From: Bicyclus anynana
Taxonomy: Eukaryota > Arthropoda > Insecta > Lepidoptera > Nymphalidae
NCBI RefSeq assembly: GCF_947172395.1
Contig: NC_069087.1
Location: 5,041,107-5,105,106 of the forward strand
Length of the DNA: 64,000 nucleotides
Direction: 5' to 3'
Made by a program: the position numbers and the translations under genes. The notes beneath the pieces were generated by a model. That model did no database searches and was not told the origin of the DNA. It saw nothing but the letters and a program-made list of their open reading frames with translations. Within the stretch, counting starts at the first letter, position 1; the number at the start of each line of letters is the position of its first letter. Of the stretch, positions 33,277-44,283 are shown in pieces.

Positions 33277-33540
33277 TAACGTAAGCGTACTCGTAGATGA
33301 AGCCTATGGTGGCATGAGCTTGCCTAGGTTTAGTATTCACTGTTGTCTTGTTGTTGTTTGTTCATTGCAGTTAGTAGGAAAAATGGAAGCTTGAAGGGCA
33401 AGTTAAACCTTTACAGTGCGTTTGAACAATGATATTACAATTATGGTATAAGGTCTTATGTATCGTAGCGTAAGCGTAGATGCTGCCTATGATGGAATGA
33501 GTTTGCCTATGTGTCTATTTTCTGTTGTATTGTTGTACTA
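33277..33540. repeat. Diverged direct repeat flanking the minisatellite
   Basis: 33277-33356 ('gtaagcgtactcgtagatga', 'agcctatggtggcatgagct') and 33463-33540 ('cgtagcgtaagcgtagatgc', 'tgcctatgatggaatgagtt') share order through 'tgcctatg' and 'attgttg'. The minisatellite therefore seems to be part of a larger duplicated or repeated locus. Confidence 0.6.
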
Positions 33541-33965
33541 GTACTAGTAATTTTTTTAAAAAGGACATGGATATCAAGTTTTATTTACCGGTTTGTATTA
33601 CGAATAGGTGACTCGCGAGCATCCAACGGTAATGTTCGGATCGCGTGAAATTGAACAATATCAGCTCGATTGACTCCAGGAGGAAATGAATAGATTTCAT
33701 TTTGGTGTCATTTGTAGGGCTAATGGCGCCTCCCACTAATGTCGATAATAGTGGAACAAGGGTTACAATTAATTGCTCGCTGACAGATGCTAATGTACTG
33801 GCAAGTGTTTGTTTTGATTCTTACCACAATTAAATTGTAATTATGAGTGTCGTGAATATACATGTGTCGCGTGCTAGGGTTATTGTAAGTTTGTTTTCAT
33901 ATTGTATATTAATTACAAATGGATATGTAACAATTAAAGAATACAAACATCGTACATTAGCTGTT
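33541..33965. other. Unique stretch, nothing recognised
   Basis: No gene or element was identified. A G+C-richer patch at 33600-33780 shows no clear motif cluster. Confidence 0.4.
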
Positions 33966-34060
33966 TTCAGTTGTGTGCATTTTAAGAAATTAAATATCAC
34001 GTGTCTCAATCGGTGAAGGAAAACATCGTGAGGAAACCTGCATACGAGTACCAGAGAATA
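33966..34060 (+). mobile_element. SINE-C body fragment, plus
   Basis: 'ttttcagttgtgtgcatttt', 'aagaaattaaatatcacgtg' and 'aggaaacctgcatac'. A minus-oriented SINE-C lies 28 bases downstream, giving an inverted pair sharing about 50 bases of complementarity. Confidence 0.7.
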
Positions 34061-34087
34061 GAAAATACTCAGGTAAGTAGCAGTAGG

Positions 34088-34214
34088 ACACGTGATATTT
34101 AATTTCTTAAATTGCACACATCTGAAAAGTTGGAGGTGCATGCCCCGGACCGGACTCGAACCCACATCCGGAATCGGAGGTAGAGGTCATATTCACTGGG
34201 CTATCACAGCTCAA
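34088..34214 (-). mobile_element. SINE-C head and body, minus
   Basis: Read on the minus strand: 'gagctgtgatagcccagtga' (A-box), 'gggttcgagtccggtccggg' (B-box), 'gcatgcacctccaacttttc' and 'aatatcacgtgt'. The 3' part is missing. Confidence 0.75.
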
Positions 34215-34578
34215 GAAATATACCAAGGATAAAACAACAGAAAAAAGAACGCATTTGAAAGACGATAAAGATCGTTAAAAAACTATTGTGTTGTAAATTC
34301 GTACAAAATATAGAGACATTTTCCTTTAATCCGAAAATCGTCTTACCGTAGCGTGCCCCAGCTAAACGTAGCTCAATTACATCAGAATGTCTTCTTCCTA
34401 TTTTCCTCGAAACAAAAAAACTCCGTAATAAATAATACCGTATGTCATTTCTCAGCACGTATGAAATTTATAACACGAAGCGATTTCGAAGGGCAATTTA
34501 TTTCTAATGGAGCCATTCGATAGATATAAGAAATGGTGGGGAAGCAAAAAAAGTCGAGGTTGTGATGATAAGTTTTGT

Positions 34579-34645
34579 TGGCCTCTTGGGCGCAGTGGTT
34601 CAGGCAATTCTGATTCAGTAGGTTAGGGCTTCGATTTATGGTTTC
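34579..34645 (+). mobile_element. Degenerate tRNA-like SINE head
   Basis: 'ggcctcttgggcgcagtggt' (A-box-like), 'caggcaattctgattcagta' and 'gggcttcgatttatgg' (eroded B-box) follow tRNA-SINE spacing. It is a single partial copy whose family is uncertain. Confidence 0.35.
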
Positions 34646-34701
34646 ATTCATAAAATATTTATTCTGTACTCCATATTTTTCGATTTATATTGAGTTTCTT
34701 T

Positions 34702-35018
34702 GAGAGCCATGATAGCCCAGTGAATATGACCTCTGCCTCCAAATCCGGAGGGTGTGGGTCCAAATCCAGCCCGGGGCATGCACCTCCAAGTTGTGTGCAT
34801 TTTAAGAACATAAATATCACGTGTCTCAAACGGTGAAGGAAAACATCGTGAGGAAACCTGCATACCTGAGAATTTTCATAATTCTGTGCGTGTGTGAAGT
34901 CTGTCAATCTGCATTGGGCCAGCGTGGTGAACTATTGGCCTAACACCTCTCATTCTGAGAAGAGACTCGAGCTCAGCAGTGAGCCGAATATGGGTTGATA
35001 ATGACGATGATGATGATT
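34702..35018 (+). mobile_element. SINE-C, full length (reference copy)
   Basis: Head 'gagagccatgatagcccagt' with a B-box-like 'gggtccaaatccagcccggg', then 'gcatgcacctccaag', 'aaatatcacgtgtctcaaac', 'gcattgggccagcgtggtga', 'ctctcattctgagaagagac' and 'gagccgaatatgggttgata', ending in GATGATGATGATT. The GAT-repeat end is shared with the RTE-like LINE fragments at 53.9 and 56.0 kb, which points to an RTE-type mobiliser. Confidence 0.9.
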
Positions 35019-35054
35019 GAGTTTCTTTGTCACGTTTTCACCGTTAAATTAACC

Positions 35055-35165
35055 ACTAAGCAGGATTTAAAAAAAAATGTCAAATGGAAAGCTACATTTT
35101 CAGCGAGTAAAATAAGGTTTAATTTATCCCCGTATTTTCACGGCAACGGAAAATACGCAGATGAT
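35055..35165 (+). mobile_element. Helitron interior remnant
   Basis: 'ggaaagctacattttcagcg' then 'agtaaaataaggtttaattt' and 'atccccgtattttcacggca' match the Helitron interior seen at 10553 and 12545; both termini are lost. Confidence 0.45.
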
Positions 35166-36665
35166 ACCCGAGGATTAAAAAAAAATATGTAAAAAAAATG
35201 TTTTTTAATAGATTATACTCATGCTCCTAACAAGCCCAGCCTCAGTTATCTAGAAAAGTACAAATTAGATAAATAATACTATTCCCTAAAAAGTTACCAA
35301 ATGAATAAGATTTCTAGCGAACCATTCATTAGATGTATTGATAAATTTGTCGACAAAACCTTTATAGCGAAAAAGGAAACATGTATCTGAAACGAACTAA
35401 ATTTCTGTTTAGGGCAAAAGTCGCAAACCGATTTGTGACTTAATCACTTTATTGGCAGCGAGGGAGCCGGCTTATCAGAAAGAAATGCCGACGTTACCAC
35501 TGATATATGGATAAACAAGCTTGCACTTTTCCTCGACGACTTTTGGCGGTCACAGAGGCTATAAAGTCGACGGCGAAGTTTGTATTGCGCTGGGGAGACT
35601 GGAGTGGTTTTTGAACGTTGTTTTTTTGGTTAAAACTCGATTTGAAAGTCGTAATTTACTTGCCTTGTCAGTGTGGACGTCGTCGCAGTCCCGCGCATCT
35701 GCAAAAACAAGAGTAGGATTTTGTATTTACAAAATTTTTACAAAAATCAAAGCGTGGTACAGACGTGAGGACATAGATATTTAAATTTCGTATGTAGAGT
35801 AAATTTAATTAAAAAACTTTTTAATATTTTTTTAACTATAGACGACGCCTTAAGTACGTACATAATTATATGTACCAACATGCATTTTATTAGAAATAGG
35901 ATTCAGTGTATGTTTTTTATCTATTTAGAAAACCTAGAGCTGATATTTATGCTTGTAACAAGCTAGATACAAGCTTAAATATCAGATAACAGCTAGCATG
36001 ATTACTATTAATACTATGTGCGCTGTAGCACGGTGCGGATGACAGTTGCCTTATGACGTTCATAATACGTACTATTATCGTGAATCGCGACAAACTTTCA
36101 AGAGTGAAACGAACTGTCACCCGCTCTATACGTACGAACTGTAGTAAAACACAGTGAATGCTAGTTTAATTATTATTATAGGTTCTCAGAAAGTTCTGAA
36201 TAAGCAAAAATTTATGAAAATCTCAGATGGATTTTGCTGGTACGCCTTTCACATCCACTTCTACTACATTTAAACTAATAACATGGCCATTTTAGTTTAG
36301 TTTATTTGTTAGTTCATTTATTTATTACCTTATGAAGTAAACCGTAGGTACAATTTTCCATTTTTCAAATTATTTGTAAATTAGCATGTTGCCGGACATA
36401 TGGGGGGATACCACAAGAAGTTTTTAATTAAAACCGTCCGTTAAGAGGCTGCGTAATGGCTGATCCTCCGGAGGGATCCGATATTGGGTGTGTTCTGGAA
36501 AGCCGAAGCACAAACACATTTAGGGCGATGCGGCGCGTAGTGTTCGCGGCTAATCACTGCCCGGTGAGGCTGTGGCCTGTGTACACAGCGCCTTATACCC
36601 CTTTCTTATTAATAATGGATATATGTGTAATGTTAAACATAAAGTTTTGTATAGATCAACTTTCA
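35166..36665. other. Unique stretch with two G+C-richer patches
   Basis: Patches at 35440-35710 and 36430-36600 are open for 87 and 72 codons on the plus strand (35521-35784; 36456-36674, starting MADPPEGSDIG). Neither matches a family I know. No splice-bounded structure is apparent, so I do not call genes. Confidence 0.35.
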
Positions 36666-36669
36666 ACCG

Positions 36670-36960
36670 ACTAATAATCTTTTTTTTTATACATAAATGG
36701 AACCGACTTTAAAGACGTATTTCAGTTATTTTGATTTTAACACAAAATTACTAAACCAATTTTCATGAAAATGAAATGGGACCAATGGGACTTTCAAACA
36801 AAAAAAAATTTCAAAATTTCTAAATAAATGATGAAGAACAGAGATATGTTGGATGGTGAAAAAGTTAAAGATAACCTTTTGTTGGGATAATAAAAATTAA
36901 GGATAGCATTTGTAGTGATGTATCAATGTTATATTTATATAAAAAAAACTGATTTTAAGA
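36670..36960 (+). repeat. Probable dispersed-element fragment
   Basis: 'acataaatggaaccgacttt' followed by 'aaaattactaaaccaatttt', 'catgaaaatgaaatgggacc' and 'aatgatgaagaacagagata' has the feel of a common lepidopteran repeat I recall, but no second copy is present in this window to confirm it. It ends next to a SINE-A. Confidence 0.3.
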
Positions 36961-36965
36961 AATCT

Positions 36966-37302
36966 GACGACCTCCGTGGCGCAGTGGTATGCACGGTGGA
37001 TTTACAAGATGGAGGTCCTGGGTTTGATACCCGGCTGGATCGATTGAGGTTTTCTTAATTGGTCCAGGTCTGGCTGGTGGGAGGCTTCGGCCGTGGCTAG
37101 TTACCACCCTACCGACAAAGACGTACCGCTAAGCGATTTAGCGTTCCGGTACGATGTCGCGTAGAAACCTAAAGGGGTGTGGACTTTCATCCTCCTCCTA
37201 ACATGTTAGCCCGCTTCCATCTTAGATTGTCATTGAATCATCATCACTTACCATGAGGTGAGATTGTAGTCAAGGGGTAACTTGTAAAAGAATGAAAAAA
37301 AA
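36966..37302 (+). mobile_element. SINE-A, full length
   Basis: Complete head ('gtggcgcagtggtatgcacg', 'gggtttgatacccggctgg'), body and tail ending 'aacttgtaaaagaatgaaaa' and an A-run. A T at the third base of the B-box core (ggtttga instead of ggttcga) would weaken pol III transcription. Confidence 0.9.
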
Positions 37303-37845
37303 TACTTGGAATATTTTTTCGAGAGTCAATTCGGTTTCTTTCTGTTTATATTATATAAATTTGTTTCTGTAGCAGCCAAAACCCATTTCATAACATTAAG
37401 CTCCCAAAATTTCATACGTATGTGAAGGTAGAGTGTTACGAATAAAACTTTCATCATATGGCACGCTATAGCCAAAGAATACATAATAGCATTAGATCAA
37501 TGAGAATTTCCACATCGAACTCTACATTCTCTCTGCCCCTTACACCAACACAAGAAACACGAACGCAACGAAGCGGAACACGCCACTCCTGTGTTGCCAT
37601 CAAAAAAGTAAAACGCAAAATCTCCAATTAACGCTGTCGAAATGAAATATTTTGATAAACAAGCGGAGGCAGAATAAGAATATCGAGAGTTTGAAAACCC
37701 CGGCAAGTTGTCGGCACTTAAAAAATACATAGTGAAAACATTAGGTCCGCCCCGGGGTCGGCCCGTGATTAAAGTCACCGAGGCATGCATAACGAGTTCC
37801 GTGTGTTTGAACTAGTGTTGAGCAAGACTTGCAAGAGAAGGCCTT
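37303..37845. other. Unique stretch, 97-codon minus frame unsupported
   Basis: A minus-strand frame at 37497-37790 (starts MHASVTLITGRPRGG, Cys-rich end CFLCWCKGQRECRVRC) has no domain I recognise, and no supporting upstream or downstream signals. Treated as non-coding. Confidence 0.35.
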
Positions 37846-37849
37846 GTAC

Positions 37850-38010
37850 CTTGGGCTCTCTCAAGACTGTAAATTGTAAAATATTTATTACGTGTCTAAT
37901 TTTACAAAATTTTAATTTTATGACGGTACGTAGCAACTTGGGCTCTCTCAAGACTGTAAATTGTAAAATATTTATTACGTGTTTAATTTAACAAAATTTT
38001 AGGTTTATGA
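37850..38010. repeat. 87-bp tandem duplication
   Basis: Copies start at 37850 and 37937 ('cttgggctctctcaagactg', 'taaattgtaaaatatttatt', 'acgtgt.taatttaacaaaa') and differ at only a handful of positions, so the duplication is relatively recent. Confidence 0.85.
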
Positions 38011-40520
38011 CCGAAAAATTCGGTTGTCTATAAAGTCGGTTTACTGACGATAGTTGAACGTGACAACGTAACAAGAAAATACTGATGGAATGGTTGCATT
38101 TTTAAAAAATGTTCGTTTTTCTAAAATAATATTTAATAATTTTCATAGACCAGAATATACTTTATTTTTTGTAAAAAAAGTTGACAACCCTAGAGCGAGG
38201 GAACGATGCATGACGTCAATTTTTTCCGAGTGTGCAGCCTGCTCCATCGAATTATAAGACGTTGTCACGTCAAAAAGAATATTTTGATTTTTAATAAAAA
38301 AAATTCATCCGACTTCCAATATAAAAACTAAATGTAGGCCGCTTAATTAAAAAGCGAAAAATAGCATCGTATGTGCTACCTTCTAATAAGTTTGTATGTA
38401 CCAAGACACAGTATGTCAGCCACTACTATTTACACAGGCACACAAAACTGCTTTTGACTTTACTTTAATTCGATTTTTACTATAACTAGGGCATTAATGG
38501 CTGTTTGGCACGACCAAAAAAACTTACGTAGTCTAAGTTTTTAAAAAAGTAAAATAAGTTGCCTTGGTATAGTGCGTGTGTAATTAAAAAAATATGCACC
38601 ATTTTTGATTAGTAATAGCAAATGTGAATACGGTTTGTATTTATAAACTACTACGCAGGCGTTTATGTAGGTACAATTAATAATTACTGCGTATAAATAA
38701 GGTGTAATTTAAATGAAGGACACTCACCAAGAATCACAATGGTATGAGAAAACTCTTCAAAAGAAGGTTGGCGAAAGTGGGAGTCACACTCAGAAGTGTC
38801 GTACACTCATACATTTGTATTAATTAAAACTATTATTTTATAAGATGCTTGTAAAAAAAATATTGAGATTTTACAGAACGGGAATCAAGACTACTTGTAT
38901 ACTTAGCATAGTAAAATTGTTCTACTTGTTGCCTGAGACCGAAACGCCTTGTCGTATTTATAAAGCAATGACGCAGTTGTATGTCAGCTGCGGTGTTTCT
39001 CAGCTTAATATTCACATTTATTTGTAGGCATAGATAGGGTGCCTTCTAATTTTAAGGTATATCTTTTTTCTCCCTACTTTTCAAGATTGGTTACGATTTG
39101 CTTTTTTCTTAGTTTAATCACAATTGACAACTATTATGGGTTTCCATTATGTACGCTACTTCTATCTGCTAGTCCCGAAATGCATGCAACCTCGCCATTC
39201 TCCTTTTACGCGATACGCGAAGAAAAATAAATATGAATAAATTCCAAGTTCGATGCATACTACGTGGGTGGATATTTTAAGTACGCACTTACAATATCCA
39301 CTAGCGTTTGAACAACACTAGCACAGTTAGAGCGCATAGTTTCAAAGTTTCCATGGGCAGCGATATGAGACCCCACCGAACGGTGAACGAACCACCTGCG
39401 TCAGTTTATTACCGGTTAAGACGGTACTCGAAGCTTGCACTGTTTGTTTAGGTCTAACCCACTTAAAATACACGAATAATATTTGATAATAATCGATACT
39501 GGTCCATTACGGCAGTATTGTAATGTAATTTTTGGATAGAAGCTACCGTTATTGTTTACCGTATAAATGACCTAAATTGCTTCGGCAATTGTCGACGAAA
39601 TAAAAATTTGTACTGACTTCCGGCACAACCACTTTAGCACGGCACTAGGTTTTTCGACATTTATTTTTAATCATCTTTAACACTACAATAAAGCCGTACA
39701 TTAATAATTAGTCGTAATTCATCATATGTACCTGAGAAATTCCATTCACTCGCGTACTCCATATGAGTACCGCTCAGAAATGACGGCATTGTGCTCAGAG
39801 TTATTTTCTGTTATAATAACAAAAAAAACAGAGCCTTCTAAGCGTTATTCACGTTGGTTCAGGTCAGTTGGTTGGCAGGTAAATTTTTTCAAGGGCTTAT
39901 AGTCTTTACTCGTACCCATGACAACAATAATGTTTGGCGTAAAAGAGTAACAAGCAAACTCAGATTCGCTTTTACAATTCGTCCAACAATTAATTTCGGC
40001 ATTCACAGACATAAACATCGATATAGACTAGCCATTGAAATGACAAACACGAGTAGTTCGAAGTGGAGATGCCCCTACAGTTGCGAGTTGGAGCTTCTCA
40101 AACATCTATTAGCCCCGTAGTACCTAACAGTCGCCCATATCCGTGTCTCCGCATCTTGGCGTATTGTGCGTCGTGCCCGATATTGACACTGGGATGATTG
40201 TGAGCACCTGACAAAGATCCCTCGTCACTCCACTGTGTTACAGTTATAAATGCTATTTGTACATGAACACCTCTTTTGTGGTTGTTGCGTTTTCAGTGCG
40301 AAATGAATTTGATTCCCTGCTTGGGCCAAGTTGGGAATTTATATATTTTTTTCTGCCTTATAACTGGGATACCTTAGTTCCATCGTAGGGTCGAGAGTTC
40401 ACTCCTTGGTAAAGTAAAACATCGAGCCTGTTGTTATTTTCAGAAATTCTATATACAAGCACAAAGGTGGCAAGTTGTTAGTGTTATATTAATTACAGTT
40501 TTATTAGAACACTTTCTAAA
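38011..40520. other. Long stretch without recognised genes
   Basis: Mostly unique. 38020-38300 contains 'cctagagcgagggaacgatg', a TGACGTCA at about 38212, and 'gacgttgtcacgtcaaaaag', which may be part of a dispersed element, but no second copy is in the window. Frames of 60-88 codons (38833-40120) are unrecognised. 39360-39480 and 40030-40240 are G+C-richer and could be regulatory. Confidence 0.35.
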
Positions 40521-40524
40521 AATA

Positions 40525-40600
40525 TTATTGGCCCCATCACTTAAATGATAGTGGTGGTTTGTACTCTGTAGTGTGCTATTAAAAATAGACTGATGATCAC
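40525..40600 (+). repeat. Retroposon 3' end fragment
   Basis: 'ttgtactctgtagtgtgcta' and 'ttaaaaatagactgatgatc' resemble the end at 7515-7635 ('ccctgtag...gccgttaa.taggctgat'). Short and degenerate. Confidence 0.35.
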
Positions 40601-40794
40601 AGAATATAAAGCACTTAAGCTGCGCTTAAGTGATAGTTTTGGATTTAACTCATGCTCCAGTTCTTTCAGATAATGTCTTGAAGAACTGACAGACCTATAA
40701 AATTTTCAATATATCAAATAGTCGCATACTTGTATCAAATTGGTTTTTAAAATAATAACTTTAAATAGTTTAAAAAACTAAAAAACACGCTTTT

Positions 40795-41055
40795 AGCACG
40801 GATTAAAAATTGCAAACGTGTAATACGTGACTATTTCTTTCGTATTTCTGACAGCAAACCCTTTCATTTGATATCAATATCATCGGGATGGGAGTCCGCC
40901 ATCTTGGGGAGGCCGCCATATTGAATTTGTAATGACGTTCTTAAGCTAGTCATGTATTGTCATCAGAACTTTGTCATCAGAACAGAGTGCAAAATTTCAT
41001 CCTAATCGAAGACCGGGTCAAATTAAGATTCCAAGATTTTCTTACACACATAATA
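40795..41055 (+). repeat. Dispersed repeat family R2, plus copy
   Basis: 'acgtgactatttctttcgta', 'aaccctttcatttgatatca', 'ccgccatcttggggaggccg', 'ccatattgaatttgtaatga', 'caaaatttcatcctaatcga' and 'attccaagattttcttacac' reappear as reverse complement at 45274-45720. No ORF or terminal motif defines the class. Confidence 0.75.
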
Positions 41056-41189
41056 GTTACAAGTGAAGCTAATATAAGCGTGTTAAAAATACGGTCAATT
41101 CCGACGACCATGATATGAAAATCAATCGACTCGCAATCAATTAAACGTCCGATGGCTAATTAATCATGTAACATCCAGCAGAGTAAGCT

Positions 41190-41570
41190 AACACCGAAAT
41201 TCGTTTGACTTGGCGGAAAGTTTGCGAGATTTTAGTCTTATTTATTTTTTATCAATTTCATCCGGCCTTAAAAGCGTCCGCGTCGTCCCGTTTTATTATA
41301 GGGACGTGAATTAGCAAAAACAGAATGGATTTCGGTTGTGATTATGTCAAAAATAATTAATTATTATCGATTCGGGCAGGGGAGCGGATTGATGGGAGCC
41401 AGAGTGGCGCTCTTTAAAATTGGGAAGCTAATTACTCGCCTACGAAAGAAGGCACTCGCTGCGGGGATACGACAAAGATTAACGAGAAATACAATTTCTT
41501 TTCTAGCGTGGGCTAATTTGAAAATGCGATTCAATGTTTTGAAAGTAATTAAATAAGTAAAAAGGTCGAG
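41190..41570. promoter_or_regulatory. Candidate regulatory island
   Basis: G+C-balanced block with 'ggccttaaaagcgtccgcgt', 'ataattaattattatcgatt' (clustered TAAT cores) and 'gggaagctaattactcgcc'. A 72-codon plus frame (41338-41556; Arg/Lys-rich, e.g. KLITRLRKKALAAGIRQRL) crosses it but matches no family known to me. I favour a non-coding element. Confidence 0.3.
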
Positions 41571-42105
41571 TTGAAAGGGATTCGTCGATGTTGAATGTAC
41601 TATGCAGACGTGCTATTTTGTAGATATAAGTAATACATATCTGATTCACTTTCGCCCTCATTTCGAAGTCAAAAAGGTCTACTTCCAACGCCCAAAATTG
41701 AAAATGCAACACTGCTCGAAAAGAAAAATCGTGTTTTAAAAACGCTGTCATGTGAACATTTACTTGGCAACGCATTTGTTGTGTTTGAACGCTTTTTTAA
41801 CATCCGTTAAAAAAACTCTCGTGCGAATCAGGGCTAAGACCACGATGAGTTATAGATAAACTTAAGAAAGGGTATAAAAAAAATCTGAACATGACAGTGT
41901 TTTGTTACAATTATTAAATTATTTTTATGAACACTATTTGAGGTATTGATGATAATAGACATAGACAATGGACTATGATAGACATTGGATTGGGGTAAGA
42001 AAATCAACACAGTATTTATTAGCAATTTCAAGAATACTTTACAGAGAGCAAGGGGCCCCGGGGTGGGTGTATGTGTTAGGGGCTGATCAGAATTTCTTCA
42101 TTCAT
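41571..42105. other. Unique A+T-rich stretch
   Basis: Minus frames of 65-90 codons (41503-41775, 41834-42031) lack recognisable domains. No repeats are seen. Confidence 0.4.
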
Positions 42106-42109
42106 TAAG

Positions 42110-42720
42110 GCCACCAAGTTTCGTGACCTGCCTGCCCAAACAGCGTGTACGACGCGGGCGAGCCAAACTTTAATTTAGAACGCACTACCTGCGACCGCTT
42201 GCCCCATTCATAATGAATCACACCCTCTGTTTAGTTTTGGAGCCTTGTGTGTGACTGACATTTTACGTACAGCCTCATTCCGTACAAAGATACCGTTAGC
42301 GATGAAAGCTGCAATAAATCACGAGTCGAAAAGTTCATGGCGAGAAAAATCACAGTCATCGGCCTCTTTTAAATTAACGCCATTAGCTTCGAGATTTCCT
42401 CTTTGAAATAAAGTGCAAAGATTACCTCTCTCTGTTTGAGCGGGCCCAGTAATTAGTAACGCTTGAGTTTTATTTGTTGACGTCGATTTCGAGTGAGCGA
42501 GAAGGCGAGTAATTCGGTTCGGGGAAGAAAGAGAGATTAGACATTCAATCGTGAGGCTGCACCTGCCGCACGAATTTGCAATTTAAATTCCAAACGAATA
42601 TTCTGAGAGGACCTCCTTAACACGACATCTGTTTAAATTGTCGGCGATAGAGTGACTGCTGCGGTACCGAACTCTTTGTGATTGGGAATTAATTGAAATA
42701 ACATAAAACCCCTTCTAATA
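42110..42720. promoter_or_regulatory. Candidate conserved non-coding block
   Basis: About 600 bases of G+C-balanced, non-repetitive, non-ORF sequence with 'cgcactacctgcgacc', 'cccagtaattagtaacgc', 'gttgacgtcgatttcg', 'ggctgcacctgccgcac' (E-box CACCTG) and 'tgggaattaattgaaa'. It has multiple TAAT and CACCTG cores and no coding frame, which fits an enhancer. This is inference without conservation data. Confidence 0.35.
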
Positions 42721-42837
42721 ACTGGGGCTGGTTTTGAATAGTTACCTTTAAATCTGTTTCTAATTTAAATTATTTGCATATAAATATTTTTTAAACAATA
42801 AACCGATTATATTGCAAATTTCACAGCATTTTGGAGA

Positions 42838-43032
42838 AAATAAATATCACGTGTCTCAAACGGTGAAGGAAAAACATCGTGAGGAAACCTGTATACCTAA
42901 GAATTTCCTTAATTATCTACATGTAAGTCTCCCAATCATTGGGCCTGCCTTGAGGAATATTAACCCTTTGAATCTGAAAAGAGCCTCGTGCTCAACAGTG
43001 AGCTGAATTTGGGTTGTTAATGAAGATGATTG
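42838..43032 (+). mobile_element. SINE-C, head-truncated
   Basis: 'aaatatcacgtgtctcaaac', 'gtgaggaaacctgtatacct', 'gagcctcgtgctcaacagtg' and 'agctgaatttgggttgttaa' with a short GAAGATGAT end. The middle is altered. Confidence 0.75.
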
Positions 43033-43950
43033 CAACTTTCAACGCAAAGGAAATATCTTTTTATTTTTCTGGTTAGGAATATCTGTAGGCTAACATTTTT
43101 CAATTTAAAAGGATTTAAATTTAAAAGTTCTTGGATTCGATCTCCACCCAGTGTGACTAAACAATGTTGAACAATTGTCGGAACATGACAAATTACCTTA
43201 TTATTAAATATTTAGAAAGTCTGAACTCATACATTCAATTTCATAACTATAAAGAGCGCATTCACAGCAGTGCAAAAAGAAACCATAGTCATATTTTTTT
43301 TGGTATAATCTTTTTAAAATTAAAAAAAAATATCCCTCAGTCTGTTTCACACACAACGCTGTTTATAAAAAAACAAAATACAGTCAGTCAGCATTTATAT
43401 TTTTATTATTTTTGTATTCTTTTGCTGTTATTATTTCAGTAATCTATACTTCTATACTAATATTATAAAGAGGTAAAGTTTGTAAGTTTGTAAGTTTGTA
43501 AGTTTGTAAGTTTGTAACAATTTTTTGAAATTGGGTAATCTTCGGAACTACTGGACCGATTTTAAAAATTCTTTCACCAGTAGAATGCTACGTTATCGGG
43601 GAGTGCTATAGGCTATATTTTATATTTCTATCATATATAACTACTGAGATATCGCGGGTTTTCTCTTACAGGTCAGACCGAAAAACTTACTTATTCGCAT
43701 GCGCTGCCTCAACCATTGCGTATAACTGAAATAAATGTATGGAGGCTTTTTGAACCTTTAAAAGTTCTACAAAAAAGTCCGCGACACCATATATCTATCT
43801 TTTATATTTTAGCAGATATAGTACCTTTAGTACTTTAATAAATTATTTAAATTTTAAATTAAGGTTTACGTCATTATTTACACAACTAAACTTAAATCCT
43901 TATCAAAATAAATTATTTAATAATCACAAGTATATTATAGAGATAAGATT

Positions 43951-44217
43951 TGCCCTTTACAGTATGTTAATTAGTTATATAGTTTCGGAGATAATACAAA
44001 ATTTCTGAAAGTCGCAGAAATGCCGCTATATGACGCCCCGCGGTTTCAATTACGTGGTTCCCGTTCCCGTATGAATATGACGACCAAACATAGCCTATGA
44101 CACTCGCAAATAATGTAGCTTTCTATTGGTAAAAGAATTTTCCAAATCGGTCCAGTAGATCCAGAGATTACCCCCGACAACCACACAAACTATACCTCTT
44201 TATAGTATTAGCATAGA
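43951..44217 (-). mobile_element. Nested Helitron, minus, decayed 3' end
   Basis: On the minus strand it begins TCTATGCTAATACTATAAAG (ending at plus 44217), then 'ctactggaccgatttggaaa', 'gctataggct'-like text and 'gggaacgggaaccacgtaat', 'gaaaccgcggggcgtcatat'. The expected GCTAGT end is mutated. Its 5' end abuts the stretch that leads into the minisatellite. Confidence 0.65.
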
Positions 44218-44283
44218 AGTCGCTTGGGAAATTATAGTCTTTTGGTCATTGCACCACGCACAAAAGGCTGGACCAATTTTGCT

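Noticed and set aside
32792..33340. 182-codon TNID-repeat protein
   Set aside because: Three overlapping frames are open only because the 15-bp unit is a multiple of three; unit changes alter residues freely. Kept as a finding, not called a CDS.
36456..36674. 72-codon ORF starting MADPPEGSD
   Set aside because: Good-looking start but no recognised family, no promoter or splice context, and A+T-driven C-terminal half.
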